NCBI GenBank assembly: GCA_965228065.1
Contig: OZ245788.1
Location: 1,984,001 to 2,048,000, forward strand
Source of the DNA: Sphingobium_A sp965228065
GTDB lineage: Bacteria > Pseudomonadota > Alphaproteobacteria > Sphingomonadales > Sphingomonadaceae
Reading direction: 5' to 3'
DNA length: 64,000 bases
The notes below the pieces were generated by a model. It did no database searches, was not told where the DNA came from, and was given only the letters and a program-made list of their open reading frames with translations. A program made the translations under genes and the position numbers. Of this stretch, positions 17,678 to 27,337 are shown piece by piece; the stretch's first letter is position 1, and each line of letters opens with the position of its first letter.

Positions 17678-18670
17678 ATGTCGCACGTTCATCTGCCGGA
17701 AGCCGGCCAGCCTCATGTCGTGATCGAGCCGGATGGCGAGAGCGGCATTGTCGATCTCGATCCGGCGACGATCATCGATCTCTACAAGCGCCACGGGGCG
17801 TTGCTCTTCCGCGGATTTGGCGCGGATGTTGCCCAGTTTCGCAGTTTCGCACAGCAATTCTGTTCAACGGCAGTGGTGAACGAGAGCCCGGGCAGGCAGC
17901 CGATCGATCCGGAGGCCAATATCCATACGGTCGACGGCGGCGTTGGTGCTTTTTCGCTCCATCCGGAATTGTCGCGCGAACCCTGGAAGCCCGACGCGGT
18001 TTTCTTCGCATGCCTTTCGGCGCCAAGCCGGGGCGGGCAAACGACGATCTGCGATGGCGTGGCGCTGGTCCGGGAAATGCCCGAAGCTGTGCGCCGCGGA
18101 CTGGAAAGCCGGCGCTTGCTGTATATCAAGCCGACCTGGCCGGAACTGCTCGACTATTGGCTTGGCACACCCAATCCGAGCGATGCGCAACTCGCATCGC
18201 CGCCCGCGCAATGTCCCTATTTCTTTCGCCGCTTTCCGGACGGCATGATCGTGCGGGTCTTTACCCGTCCCGCCCTGCACAAGCCGATGTTTACCGATGA
18301 GGCGGCATTCGGGAATTTCCTGCTCTTCGCGCGCTTCAATCACGGGCGCCCCGATCATCCCGTTCTCGACGATGGACATCCCGTGCCGGAGGCCTGGCTG
18401 CAGGCAATCAAGGCAACCGGGGATCGTTTGAGTGTGCCGATCGACTGGCGCGCTGGTGATGTGGTGATGCTGGACAATACACGGTTCATGCACGGGCGAA
18501 CCGCGATCGTCGATCCCACCGAACGGCTGATCGCAAGCTATTTCGGATATGTGCGTTTCGCCATTCCCGATCCGGAAGAGCCTGTGGACGCGATCTGGCG
18601 ACGCGAGGATTTCGAGCCGCCGCTGCGGCCCGATCACCCCAGGTTCCGTCAGGTGCCGGTCGCCGGCTAG
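17678..18670 (+). CDS. TauD/SyrP-family 2-oxoglutarate-dependent dioxygenase
   Basis: 330 residues from the ATG at 17678; a TTG at 17654 would add eight residues, and neither has a clear ribosome-binding site. The iron ligands fit H-x-E in GAFSLHPELS (HPE) and the distal His in DNTRFMHGR, and the 2-oxoglutarate arginine is likely in ERLIASYFGYVRF. LLFRGFGADVAQFRSFAQQF near the N-terminus is typical. Family members hydroxylate amino acids, taurine and natural-product intermediates, and the HxE variant recalls SyrP-type amino-acid hydroxylases. With an Asp/Asn hydroxylase and sulfotransferases beside it, it may oxidise the same unknown molecule. Confidence 0.85.
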   Translation: MSHVHLPEAGQPHVVIEPDGESGIVDLDPATIIDLYKRHGALLFRGFGADVAQFRSFAQQFCSTAVVNESPGRQPIDPEANIHTVDGGVGAFSLHPELSREPWKPDAVFFACLSAPSRGGQTTICDGVALVREMPEAVRRGLESRRLLYIKPTWPELLDYWLGTPNPSDAQLASPPAQCPYFFRRFPDGMIVRVFTRPALHKPMFTDEAAFGNFLLFARFNHGRPDHPVLDDGHPVPEAWLQAIKATGDRLSVPIDWRAGDVVMLDNTRFMHGRTAIVDPTERLIASYFGYVRFAIPDPEEPVDAIWRREDFEPPLRPDHPRFRQVPVAG

Positions 18671-18694
18671 ACTTTCCAGCTTGATCGAAACAAT

Positions 18695-18718
18695 CCCCCT
18701 CCCGCAAGCGGGAGGGGG
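18695..18718. terminator. 11-bp GC-rich hairpin between convergent genes
   Basis: CCCCCTCCCGC and its exact complement around a two-base centre, between the dioxygenase stop and the clpB stop. No T-tract follows. This sequence type is also a common dispersed repeat in alphaproteobacteria, so terminator and repeat are both possible. Confidence 0.5.
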
Positions 18719-18739
18719 AGGACCGGCAACAATATCCCG

Positions 18740-21319
18740 TCAGTCAGCAGCCAGCACCAGCGCACCATCTCCATCGGTGACCTTCACCGTTGATCCATCG
18801 GGCACCTGACCGCGCAGGATCATGTCGGCAAGCGGATCCTGCAGATATTTCTGGACCGCCCGCTTCAGTGGCCGCGCGCCATAGACGGGATCATAACCGA
18901 CCCGGCCAAGCCAGTTGCGTGCGCCGTCGGTAAGCTCCAGCGTGACCTTGCGATCCTTCAGCAGTTTCTGGACGCGACCGACCTGGATGTCGACGATCGG
19001 CGCCATGTGCTGCTGCCCAAGCCGGTGGAACAGGATGATCTCGTCCAGCCGGTTCAGGAATTCCGGGCGGAAATGCGCACGGACGATTTCCATCACCTGT
19101 GGCTCGACGTCGGAGACTTTCTGGTCGTCCGCCATGCCCGCGAGATACTGGCTGCCCAGGTTCGAGGTCAGGATGATCAGCGTGTTCGCGAAATCGACCT
19201 TCCGACCTTGCCCATCGGTCAGCCGTCCGTCGTCGAGCACCTGGAGCAGGATGTTGAAGACGTCAGGGTGCGCCTTCTCGACCTCGTCGAACAGAACGAC
19301 CTGATAGGGGCGTCTGCGAACCGCTTCGGTTAGAACGCCGCCTTCCTCATAACCAACATAGCCCGGCGGGGCACCGATCAGACGGGCGACGCTGTGCTTC
19401 TCCATGAACTCGCTCATGTCGATGCGCACCATCGCATTGTCGTCGTCGAACAGGAATCCGGCCAACGCCTTGGTCAATTCCGTCTTGCCGACGCCTGTGG
19501 GGCCGAGGAACAGGAAGGAGCCGAGCGGACGGTTGGGGTCTTGAAGGCCGGCACGGCTGCGGCGAACCGCGGTCGAAACCGCCTTCACGGCGGCCTCCTG
19601 GCCGATCACGCGCTTGCCGATCGCGGCTTCCATCGCGAGCAGTTTCTCACGCTCGCCTTCGAGCATCCTGTCGACGGGAATTCCGGTCCAGCGGCTGACG
19701 ACCGATGCGATGTCCTCGCTTGTCACTTCCTCGCGCAGCATCGCGCCGGCGGCGACGCTTTCGGCTTCGGCAAGCTGCTTCTCAAGCTGGGGAATGGTGC
19801 CGTAAGACAGTTCGCCAGCCCTGGCGAGATCGCCGGAGCGCTGTGCCTGTTCGAGCTGCAGTCGCGCCGCATCGAGCTGTTCCTTGATCTTGGCTTCGCC
19901 GGCGATCTTTTCCTTCTCGGCCTGCCAGCGTGTGGTCAGCTCCGACGATTGCTGCTCGAGATTGGCGAGTTCGCCCTCGATCGTCGTCAGCCGATCCTTG
20001 GATGCGGCGTCGCTTTCCTTCTTCAGCGCCTCGCGCTCGATCTTGAGCTGGATGATCCGGCGATCGAGGATCTCGATCTCCTCCGGCTTGGACTCGACCT
20101 CCATGCGCAGCCGCGACGCGGCCTCGTCCATCAGATCGATCGCCTTGTCGGGCAGGAACCGGTCGGTGATGTAGCGATTGGACAATGTCGCTGCGGAGAC
20201 CAGCGCGGAATCGGTGATCCGCACGCCGTGGTGCAGCTCGTATTTCTCCTTCAATCCGCGCAGGATCGAGACCGTGTCCTCGACTGTCGGCTCGCCGATG
20301 AAGACGGGCTGGAAGCGCCGCTGCAGCGCAGGGTCCTTCTCGACATATTTCTGATATTCGTCGAGCGTGGTTGCGCCGATGCAATGGAGTTCGCCGCGGG
20401 CCAATGCGGGCTTCAGCAGGTTGGACGCGTCCATCGCGCCTTCGCCCTTGCCCGCGCCGATCAGCGTGTGCATTTCGTCGATGAACAGGATGACGTCGCC
20501 CTCGGCGCCGCGAACCTCGTCGAGCACGCCCTTCAGCCTTTCCTCGAACTCGCCGCGATATTTCGCGCCGGCGATCAGGCTGCCCATGTCGAGCGACATC
20601 AGCCGGCGATCCTTCAGGCTGTCGGGCACATCGCCATTGGCGATGCGCAGCGCCAGACCCTCGGCGATCGCGGTCTTGCCCACCCCGGGTTCGCCGATCA
20701 ATGCCGGGTTGTTCTTGGTACGGCGCGCCAGGATCTGGATCGTGCGGCGGATTTCCTCGTCGCGTCCGATCACGGGATCCAGCTTACCCTCACGCGCCGC
20801 TTCGGTCAGGTCGCGCGCGAATTTCTTGAGTGCGTCGTAACGATCCTCCGCACCCGCCGTGTCGGCGTTGCGCCCGCCGCGAAGCTCGTTGATCGCGCTG
20901 TTCAGGCCATCGGCGGTCACGCCCGCCGCCGCCAGCGCCTTGCCGGCCTCCGTGGTCGTGGCGAGTACGAGCGCGAGCAGCATCCGTTCGACGGTGACGT
21001 AGGAATCGCCCGCCTTGGTCGCGATCTGTTCGGCCTGGTCGAGCGTGCGGACCAGATCATTGTCCAGCCCCGGCGATTGCTGGGCACCGCCGCCCGATAC
21101 GGCAGGAAGCTTGGCCAGCGCCTTGTCGGTCTCGACCAGCGCTACCGGCGCGTTTCCGCCCGCCGCCTTGATCAGGCCGGACGCCATGCCCTGCTCATCC
21201 TCGAGCAGGGCCTTCAGCACATGCTCGGGACTGATCCGCTGATGGCTCATCCGGATCGCGACGGTCTGCGCCGATTGCAGAAAACCCTTGGCGCGGTCGG
21301 TGAATTTTTCGAGGTTCAT
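18740..21319 (-). CDS. clpB: ATP-dependent disaggregase ClpB
   Basis: Hsp100 chaperone of 859 residues that extracts polypeptides from aggregates with DnaK. Order of domains: N-terminal substrate domain (1-145), first AAA+ module with GEPGVGKTAIAEGLA and the VILFIDEMHTLIGAG Walker B, a coiled-coil M domain (about 405-525, rich in Glu/Lys/Gln, which distinguishes ClpB from ClpA/C), and a second AAA+ module with GPTGVGKTELTKAL, ending with the usual small C-terminal domain. No ClpP-binding loop is evident. AAAGGGGACCAC precedes the ATG, a good ribosome-binding site. A heat-shock promoter is expected but I could not fix one. Confidence 0.97.
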   Translation of the reverse strand: MNLEKFTDRAKGFLQSAQTVAIRMSHQRISPEHVLKALLEDEQGMASGLIKAAGGNAPVALVETDKALAKLPAVSGGGAQQSPGLDNDLVRTLDQAEQIATKAGDSYVTVERMLLALVLATTTEAGKALAAAGVTADGLNSAINELRGGRNADTAGAEDRYDALKKFARDLTEAAREGKLDPVIGRDEEIRRTIQILARRTKNNPALIGEPGVGKTAIAEGLALRIANGDVPDSLKDRRLMSLDMGSLIAGAKYRGEFEERLKGVLDEVRGAEGDVILFIDEMHTLIGAGKGEGAMDASNLLKPALARGELHCIGATTLDEYQKYVEKDPALQRRFQPVFIGEPTVEDTVSILRGLKEKYELHHGVRITDSALVSAATLSNRYITDRFLPDKAIDLMDEAASRLRMEVESKPEEIEILDRRIIQLKIEREALKKESDAASKDRLTTIEGELANLEQQSSELTTRWQAEKEKIAGEAKIKEQLDAARLQLEQAQRSGDLARAGELSYGTIPQLEKQLAEAESVAAGAMLREEVTSEDIASVVSRWTGIPVDRMLEGEREKLLAMEAAIGKRVIGQEAAVKAVSTAVRRSRAGLQDPNRPLGSFLFLGPTGVGKTELTKALAGFLFDDDNAMVRIDMSEFMEKHSVARLIGAPPGYVGYEEGGVLTEAVRRRPYQVVLFDEVEKAHPDVFNILLQVLDDGRLTDGQGRKVDFANTLIILTSNLGSQYLAGMADDQKVSDVEPQVMEIVRAHFRPEFLNRLDEIILFHRLGQQHMAPIVDIQVGRVQKLLKDRKVTLELTDGARNWLGRVGYDPVYGARPLKRAVQKYLQDPLADMILRGQVPDGSTVKVTDGDGALVLAAD

Positions 21320-21456
21320 GTGGTCCCCTTTGGAATCAGATCATCCGGGATATGGTGTTGCCATAATGCAACACAACCCCCGGGGCTGTCTTTCTCAAAG
21401 GGTCGGGAATGGGACCGCGGACGTCAACCGTTTACGCACGCGGTTACCCATTGCTT

Positions 21457-21484
21457 CGTCATTCCGGCTTTCGCCGGAATGACG
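21457..21484. repeat. Interspersed palindrome CGTCATTCCGGC-TTTC-GCCGGAATGACG
   Basis: Perfect 12-bp inverted repeat with TTTC loop, 12 bp beyond the M28 peptidase stop. The same element occurs at 59577-59606. It probably also works as a terminator for the minus-strand peptidase gene. Confidence 0.8.
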
Positions 21485-21495
21485 AGGTGCAGTGT

Positions 21496-23154
21496 TTAGC
21501 GTGTCGCCGGCTTTGGCGCGCGTGCCTTGCCGGCGGCGAAGGTGTCGCCGAAGAAATCGCCTTCGATCCACAACGGCGGTGTGTCCGCATTGGCCATGGC
21601 GCGGGTGATGCGATAATTGGCTTCGGCGAAACGGGCGCCGGCCTGCCAGTCGATCTTCTGCATCATGTCGTCGCCGGGATGATGGTAATTGCCCGACAGG
21701 AACTCGCCCCAGGCTTTTTCGCCGCCATTGGCGAAACCGGTGGCGAGGAAGACGGCCGGAACACCCTTGCGCACGAACATATAATGGTCGGAACGGGTGA
21801 AGATGCCTTCCTGTGGCATCGGATCGGGGGAGAGCTTGACGCCCATCGGCGCCACGGCGTTCGCCACCAGCGAACCCAGCGAGCTGTGATCGGCGCCAAA
21901 GGCGATGACGTCGGTGAACGGATAGAGCAGCAGCGGCATGTCCAGATCGACATTGCCGACGATCTTGTCCGCCGGAACCGTCGGGTGCTGCGCGAAATAA
22001 TCGGCGCCGATCAGGCCCTTCTCCTCGCCGGTCGACGCAAGAAAGACGATCGAACGGCGCGGCTTGTTCGACGATTCCGCCATGGCACGCGCCACTTCCA
22101 GCATCGTCGCGATGCCGGCGGCATTGTCGAGCGCGCCATTGTTGATCTTGTCAGTCTGCGGGGTGTCGCCGGGCTTGGCGCTGGCGAGGCCGATATGGTC
22201 GAGATGCGCGGAAAGCACGACATATTCGCTCGCCAGCGTCGGGTCGGAACCGGGCAGGATCGCCGCGACATTGGGGCTGGTGACCCGCTTTGTTGTGCTT
22301 TCGCCCTGGATCCGGATGCTGGTCTTCAGCGCGAAACCTTTGGGCTTGCCGCCAGCCTTGTCGGCTTCGGCGCGCACCTGCGACAGCGTGCGCGGCGCAC
22401 CCGCGAAGACGATTTCGGCGACGGGCGTATTGAGGCTCGCGCTGGCACGGATGCCCGGCGCAGAGCTGTTGGGCTTGCCGTCCGGCGAAACCCAGGCGAA
22501 GCTGGGCTCGTCCGAGAAATGGACGATCTTTTCCCAGGGGCGTGCCTTGCCCGATTGCAGGGTGGCGATGCTGACCATGCCGATCGCGCCGTGACGTTCG
22601 GCCGCCTCGGCCTTCGTGGCGCTCAGATGGGCGCCTTCCTCGCTCGGCAGACCCTTGGGATAGCCGCTCAGCACGACGACGATCTTCCCCTTCACGTCGA
22701 GCCCGCGATAATCGTTCAGCCCCATGCGCGCATTCTCGATGCCATAGCCGACAAAGACGAGCGGTGCCGCGACATCGAGCTTCGTCTCGCGTGCGCTGAG
22801 ACCCACCAGCACGTCGCTGGCATGTTTCCAGCTCTTCTCTCCGGCGGGGCCGCTCACCGTCACGATCCCCGGATTGGAACCGGGATCGGTCTGCTGCAGG
22901 CCGACCTGCTGATACCAGCTGCCATTCTCTCCACCGGGCTTGAGGCCCAGCGCCTCGAAACGCGTGGCGACGTAGCGCGCGGCGATTTCGTGCCCGCGGC
23001 TGCCGGTGTCGCGGCCTTCGAGCAGATCGTCGGACAGGAAATCGACATGCGCACGCACACCCTCCGGGGTGAAGACCGGCGCGGCGTCCTGCGCGATCGC
23101 GGAAACGGAAAGCGAGAGCAGGCCGATTCCGGCCATGAAAGTTGCGACGCGCAT
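21496..23154 (-). CDS. Secreted M28-family zinc aminopeptidase with PA-domain insert
   Basis: 552 residues from the ATG at 23154, which gives a signal peptide (MRVATFMAGIGLLSLSVSAIAQ). Two-zinc peptidase signatures: VLSAHLDHIG (His and Asp), NGALDNAAGIATML (bridging Asp), FLASTGEEKGLIGA (catalytic Glu and metal Glu) and FTRSDHYMFVRKGVPA (His). Between the signal and the catalytic core is a protease-associated-like region (PLVFVGYGIENARMGLNDYRGLDVKGK...). Probably a periplasmic or secreted exopeptidase. It is divergent from the secreted M16 peptidase at 23332, with 177 bp between the starts, and both may serve peptide scavenging. Confidence 0.92.
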   Translation of the reverse strand: MRVATFMAGIGLLSLSVSAIAQDAAPVFTPEGVRAHVDFLSDDLLEGRDTGSRGHEIAARYVATRFEALGLKPGGENGSWYQQVGLQQTDPGSNPGIVTVSGPAGEKSWKHASDVLVGLSARETKLDVAAPLVFVGYGIENARMGLNDYRGLDVKGKIVVVLSGYPKGLPSEEGAHLSATKAEAAERHGAIGMVSIATLQSGKARPWEKIVHFSDEPSFAWVSPDGKPNSSAPGIRASASLNTPVAEIVFAGAPRTLSQVRAEADKAGGKPKGFALKTSIRIQGESTTKRVTSPNVAAILPGSDPTLASEYVVLSAHLDHIGLASAKPGDTPQTDKINNGALDNAAGIATMLEVARAMAESSNKPRRSIVFLASTGEEKGLIGADYFAQHPTVPADKIVGNVDLDMPLLLYPFTDVIAFGADHSSLGSLVANAVAPMGVKLSPDPMPQEGIFTRSDHYMFVRKGVPAVFLATGFANGGEKAWGEFLSGNYHHPGDDMMQKIDWQAGARFAEANYRITRAMANADTPPLWIEGDFFGDTFAAGKARAPKPATR

Positions 23155-23331
23155 ATTGGAGAGCCCCAGGTTCGATGCGAAGAAGCGTGCGGCGTTATCG
23201 CAAATCTTGCCACCGTCAATGTCGTTCGCCGAACTGTGTCGTACGTTGGTGGCCACTGCCGGGCAGTCGGGTTGCGACTCACCGGTCGGCTGCTATTGTC
23301 GGTCTATATTTTGAACAAGGAAGTTTTCTTG

Positions 23332-26223
23332 ATGCGTCGCCTGCTGATCGGCTTCACCGCCGTGCCCTTTCTTGCATTTGCTGTCGTTCCCGCTGCGGCA
23401 CAATCGAATAAACCGGCGCCTGTCGCATCGCTCGTGAAAAAGGTCGTCATTCCCTACAAGGCATTCACGCTTGCCAATGGGTTGCGCGTGCTGGTCCATA
23501 CCGATCGCAAGGCGCCGATCGTGGCGGTCTCTGTATGGTACGATGTCGGATCCAAGCACGAGCCCAAGGGCAAGACGGGTTTCGCGCATCTGTTCGAGCA
23601 TCTGATGTTTAACGGATCGGAGAATGCGCCGGGCGACTTCTTCGAGCCGCTCCAGCAGGTCGGTGCGACCGATTTCAACGGCACCACCTGGTTCGATCGT
23701 ACCAATTATTTCGAGACGGTGCCGACCCCGGCGCTGGAACGCGCGCTGTTCCTGGAATCGGATCGCATGGGTCATCTGCTGGGCGCGGTGACGCAGGAGA
23801 AGCTCGATAACCAGCGCGGGGTGGTCCAGAACGAGAAGCGTCAGGGCGACAACCAGCCCTATGGCCTGGTCGAATATGCGCAGATCGCCGCACTCTTTTC
23901 GCCCGAACATCCCTATGGCCATTCAACGATCGGTTCGATGGCCGATCTCGATGCCGCCAGCCTGGAGGATGTGAAGGGCTGGTTCCGCAGCCATTATGGT
24001 CCGAACAATGCGATCATCGTGCTGGCGGGCGATATCGACGTGAAGACCGCCCAGCCGTTGATGGAGAAATATTTCGGCGACATCGCCCGCGGACCGCAGA
24101 CCGCCCCGGTCAATGCGCCGGTGCCGACGCTGGCGGCGCGCAAGGACGAGGTGATGAAGGATCGCGTCGCGCAGACGCGGATCTACCGCACCTGGATCGT
24201 ACCCGGGCTCAACGACAAGGACACGGTGCCGCTTGCGGTGGGTGCGTCGGTGCTCGGTGGACTGGCGAGCTCGCGGCTCGACAATATCCTGGTGCGCGAG
24301 GAGAAGAGCGCGGTGCGCGTCTCCGCCAATCTCCAGGAATTCGCGAATATGAGCCAGTTCGAGGTCCAGGTGGACGTGAAGCCCGGCGTCGACGTGGACG
24401 CCGTGTCGAAGCGGCTGGACACGATCATCTCGGACTTCGTGAAGGCCGGGCCGAGCGTGGAGGAAGTGAAGCGGGTCGCGACCCGGACCGTCGCCGGGCG
24501 CATTGCCGGGCTGGAATCGGTCGGCGGTTTCAGCGGCAAGGCCGTCGCGCTGGCCGAAGGCGCGCTCTATTCGAACGATCCGCAATTCTACAAGAAGCAG
24601 CTCGCCGCCTATGCGAAGGTGACGCCGGCCGAGGTGCGCGCCGCGATGGGCAAATGGCTGACCCGTCCGGTCTATGCGCTGACCGTCGTGCCGGGCGAGC
24701 GTGCGGCCTATGACGAGGCGAAGGGCGGGCCGACCGGCGGCGCGACCTTCGCGCCATCCTATTATCGCGCACCGCGGGCCGGCGAGAAGCCGATGGCGCC
24801 GCCGTCGAAGATCGCGCCGGATGACGCGTCGGGTCCTGGTGCGTCCGGCCCGCTGACCGCGGTCGACCGGTCCAAGCTGCCCGAAGTCGGCCCGATCGCC
24901 GATCTCGATTTCCCCCAGGTCACCCGCTCGAAGCTCTCAAACGGCATCGAACTGATCTATGCGAACCGGACGGCCGTGCCGATCACGCAGATCGCACTGT
25001 CGTTCGATGCGGGCAACGCCGCCGATCCCAAGGCGAAGCTCGGCACGCAGTCGCTGATGCTCGCTTTGCTCGACGAGGGCACGACCAGCCTCAATTCCGT
25101 GCAGATCGCCGAGCGCCAGGAGTTGCTGGGCGCCAATATCGGTTCGGGGTCTTCGATGGATCGCACGACCGTGTCGTTGTTTGCGCTGTCCGACAATCTT
25201 GCGCCTTCGCTCGACCTGTTCGCCGATGTCGCGCTGCATCCGGCTTTCGAGGCGACCGAGGTCGAACGGCTGCGCGGCCAGCAGCTTGCGCGGATCGCGC
25301 AGGAAATGACGCAGCCGCAAAGCATCGCTATGCGCCAGTTGCCGCCTTTGCTGTTCGGCAAGGCGCACCCCTATGGCGTGCCGGCCACCGGCACCGGCGA
25401 TCCCGCCGCAGTGGAGCGGGTGTCACGTGACGATCTGCTGGCGTTCCACCGCGCCTGGTTCCGTCCCGAAAAGGCGAAGATCTTTGTGGTCAGCGATCGG
25501 CCGCTGGCCAAGATCCAGCCATTGCTCGAAGCGCGATTCGGCAAATGGGCGAGCGAGGGCGCGGCCGGCGCCAAGAATTTCGATGTCGCGATTCCCGCTA
25601 CCAAGCCCCGCATCGTTCTGGTCGACCGCAAGGATTCACCGCAGTCGTTGATCCTGGCCGGAGAGATCTTGCCGCTGAAGGGCACGGCGGAGATCACTGA
25701 CCTGCTCGCCGCCAACGACGTGCTGGGCGGCGGTTTCCTGTCGCGGATCAACATGGATCTGCGTGAAACCAAGGGCTGGTCCTATGGTGTCGGTGCGCAG
25801 ATCAGCCGCTTTTCCAACAATATGCCCTATATGATCTTCGCACCGGTGCAGGCGGACAAGACCGGCCTGGCGATCGCCGCATTGCGCGAACAATATAAGG
25901 CATTTCTCGGCGACAAGGGCGTGACGCCAGAAGAACTTGAGCGCACCAAGAATGGCAGCATCCGGGAGCTTCCGGGCAGCTATGAGACGGCAGGCGATGT
26001 GCTTGGTGGCATGCAGCGCAATGACCTGTACCAGCGTTCGGACGATTATTACGACACGCTGGCGGATCGGTATCGCGCGCTGACCGCGGCCGATCTCGAC
26101 AAGGTGGCGCGTGCCATGATCAAGCCCGATCAACTCCTCTGGATCGTCGTGGGGGATGCTGCCAAGGTGAAGCCGCAACTCGACCCGCTCGGCCTTCCCA
26201 TAGAGGTCGTCGCGGCGCAGTGA
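23332..26223 (+). CDS. Secreted M16 family zinc peptidase (two-domain, pitrilysin type)
   Basis: 963 residues from the ATG at 23332, with AAGGAAG upstream and a signal peptide (MRRLLIGFTAVPFLAFAVVPAAAQ). The inverted zinc motif HLFEH is at residues 86-90 and the third ligand Glu is in VVQNEKR at about 168, so the N-terminal half is catalytic. The second half (from about 525, KLSNGIELIYANRTAVPIT) repeats the fold without HxxEH and should be the inactive partner half. The open frame extends upstream to 21409, but that 1.9 kb is antisense to the M28 gene and is not believed to be coding. Probably periplasmic or outer-membrane-associated peptide degradation. Confidence 0.94.
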   Translation: MRRLLIGFTAVPFLAFAVVPAAAQSNKPAPVASLVKKVVIPYKAFTLANGLRVLVHTDRKAPIVAVSVWYDVGSKHEPKGKTGFAHLFEHLMFNGSENAPGDFFEPLQQVGATDFNGTTWFDRTNYFETVPTPALERALFLESDRMGHLLGAVTQEKLDNQRGVVQNEKRQGDNQPYGLVEYAQIAALFSPEHPYGHSTIGSMADLDAASLEDVKGWFRSHYGPNNAIIVLAGDIDVKTAQPLMEKYFGDIARGPQTAPVNAPVPTLAARKDEVMKDRVAQTRIYRTWIVPGLNDKDTVPLAVGASVLGGLASSRLDNILVREEKSAVRVSANLQEFANMSQFEVQVDVKPGVDVDAVSKRLDTIISDFVKAGPSVEEVKRVATRTVAGRIAGLESVGGFSGKAVALAEGALYSNDPQFYKKQLAAYAKVTPAEVRAAMGKWLTRPVYALTVVPGERAAYDEAKGGPTGGATFAPSYYRAPRAGEKPMAPPSKIAPDDASGPGASGPLTAVDRSKLPEVGPIADLDFPQVTRSKLSNGIELIYANRTAVPITQIALSFDAGNAADPKAKLGTQSLMLALLDEGTTSLNSVQIAERQELLGANIGSGSSMDRTTVSLFALSDNLAPSLDLFADVALHPAFEATEVERLRGQQLARIAQEMTQPQSIAMRQLPPLLFGKAHPYGVPATGTGDPAAVERVSRDDLLAFHRAWFRPEKAKIFVVSDRPLAKIQPLLEARFGKWASEGAAGAKNFDVAIPATKPRIVLVDRKDSPQSLILAGEILPLKGTAEITDLLAANDVLGGGFLSRINMDLRETKGWSYGVGAQISRFSNNMPYMIFAPVQADKTGLAIAALREQYKAFLGDKGVTPEELERTKNGSIRELPGSYETAGDVLGGMQRNDLYQRSDDYYDTLADRYRALTAADLDKVARAMIKPDQLLWIVVGDAAKVKPQLDPLGLPIEVVAAQ

Positions 26224-26296
26224 GCCATCGCCATCCGGCGGTGGGGGGATATGCAGCTTCCGGCCATCGCCGGAGCGAAGACTGGGAGACGATGGA

Positions 26297-26599
26297 ATGG
26301 CCAATGTCGATGGTGCCTGGGATTGCACGATCAAATCGCCACTGGGCGATCAGAGCGCGGTTCTGACCGTCCAGAGTGATGGCAGCAGCTTCACCGGCAC
26401 GATGTCCGGCGCGCTTGGTGCGCTCGATGTGGAGGACGGCGTGGTCGATGGCGACACGCTGAAGTGGAAGATGAATATCAAGGTGCCGATGCCGATGACG
26501 CTCGATTGCGAGGCCACGGTGAACGGCGATGCGCTCACCGGCAGCGCCGGCGCCGGCGCGTTCGGCAGTTTTCCGCTTTCGGGCAAGCGTCAGGGCTGA
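26297..26599 (+). CDS. Small conserved hypothetical protein
   Basis: 100 residues, no signal peptide or membrane segment, with GGGAG before the ATG. The sequence alternates short beta-like stretches (AVLTVQSDGSSFTGTMSG, TLKWKMNIKVPMPMTLDCEATV, GDALTGSAGAGAFGSFPLSG), suggesting a small beta barrel or sandwich. The layout recalls short proteins often encoded near acyl-CoA genes in sphingomonads. I cannot assign a function. Confidence 0.75.
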   Translation: MANVDGAWDCTIKSPLGDQSAVLTVQSDGSSFTGTMSGALGALDVEDGVVDGDTLKWKMNIKVPMPMTLDCEATVNGDALTGSAGAGAFGSFPLSGKRQG

Positions 26600-26622
26600 A
26601 CCCTTTCCCGGGGTTCATACGT

Positions 26623-26653
26623 TCCATCTCCCGCCACATATGCGGGAGATGGA
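26623..26653. terminator. 12-bp hairpin after the small hypothetical gene
   Basis: TCCATCTCCCGC and its exact complement with a 7-base loop, 24 bp after the stop at 26599. No T-run, so it may be a processing or attenuation hairpin. Confidence 0.5.
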
Positions 26654-26707
26654 CGATGCCTTTTGATCGGGTCTGCACGAATGATCGCCTGAACCGGGGG
26701 CGATTCG

Positions 26708-27328
26708 ATGCTTGAACATGTTCCCGGCTGGCTCGGTGCGCTGCTGCGCAATGTCCGTGCCGGCGGCTCGAAGCTCGCCATCGTCCAGCCCGAACTCGGC
26801 AGCGGTTTTGCGCCCATCACGCTTTCCAGCCCCGCTTTCGCAGATCGGGCGCGATTGCCGCAGCGCTTCACCGCGGATGGCGAAGGTATCTCTCCACCAT
26901 TGATATGGGACGGGGTTCCGGCAGCGACGGCGAGCCTGGCACTCATCGTCGAAGATCCCGATGCGCCTGCGCTGCAGCCGCTTGTCCATGCCATTGTCTG
27001 GCATCTGCCTGCCGATCTGCGCCGGTTGGAAGAAGGTGCGATCGCGCTCGGCACCGGCACGGACCTCGACATCGGGCGTAACAGCTTCATGGGATTGGGC
27101 TGGTTGCCGCCCGATCCGCCGACCGGTCACGGGGTGCACGATTATGTTTTCCAGCTGTTCGCGCTGTCGGAGGTGGAGGGCCTTGGCGATGCGCCCGGGC
27201 GCCACGACGTGATCGCGGCCATGGAAGGCAAGGTTCTGGCAGCGGGCATGCTGGTCGGCACTTACTCGCGCGACGAGCAGGTGCCGATCGCTGACGGCCA
27301 TACGGCATCGGGAGTGGCGCTGGCATAG
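26708..27328 (+). CDS. YbhB/YbcL family protein (PEBP / Raf-kinase-inhibitor-like)
   Basis: 206 residues. The phosphatidylethanolamine-binding-protein fold is shown by ITLSSPAFADRARLPQRFTADGEGISPPLIWDGVPA, SLALIVEDPDAPALQPLVHAIVWHLPAD and the closing PPTGHGVHDYVFQLFALS. The bacterial family's ligand is generally unknown. It has an unusual 30-residue N-terminal extension with a hydrophobic patch (PGWLGALLRNVRAGG) rather than a signal peptide. It is followed 10 bp after the stop by an operator-like palindrome and then the CoA-transferase gene. Confidence 0.9.
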   Translation: MLEHVPGWLGALLRNVRAGGSKLAIVQPELGSGFAPITLSSPAFADRARLPQRFTADGEGISPPLIWDGVPAATASLALIVEDPDAPALQPLVHAIVWHLPADLRRLEEGAIALGTGTDLDIGRNSFMGLGWLPPDPPTGHGVHDYVFQLFALSEVEGLGDAPGRHDVIAAMEGKVLAAGMLVGTYSRDEQVPIADGHTASGVALA

Positions 27329-27337
27329 CTGCTGTAT

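Noticed and set aside
21340..21400. Heat-shock (sigma-32) promoter for clpB
   Set aside because: TTGTGT-N16-CATATC on the minus strand is in the right place, but the match to the RpoH consensus is too weak to list as a feature.
21409..23331. 640 codons of open frame upstream of and in frame with the M16 peptidase
   Set aside because: It is antisense to the M28 peptidase gene and has no signal sequence or domain; the M16 signal peptide starts at 23332 with its own ribosome-binding site. High GC leaves such frames open by chance.
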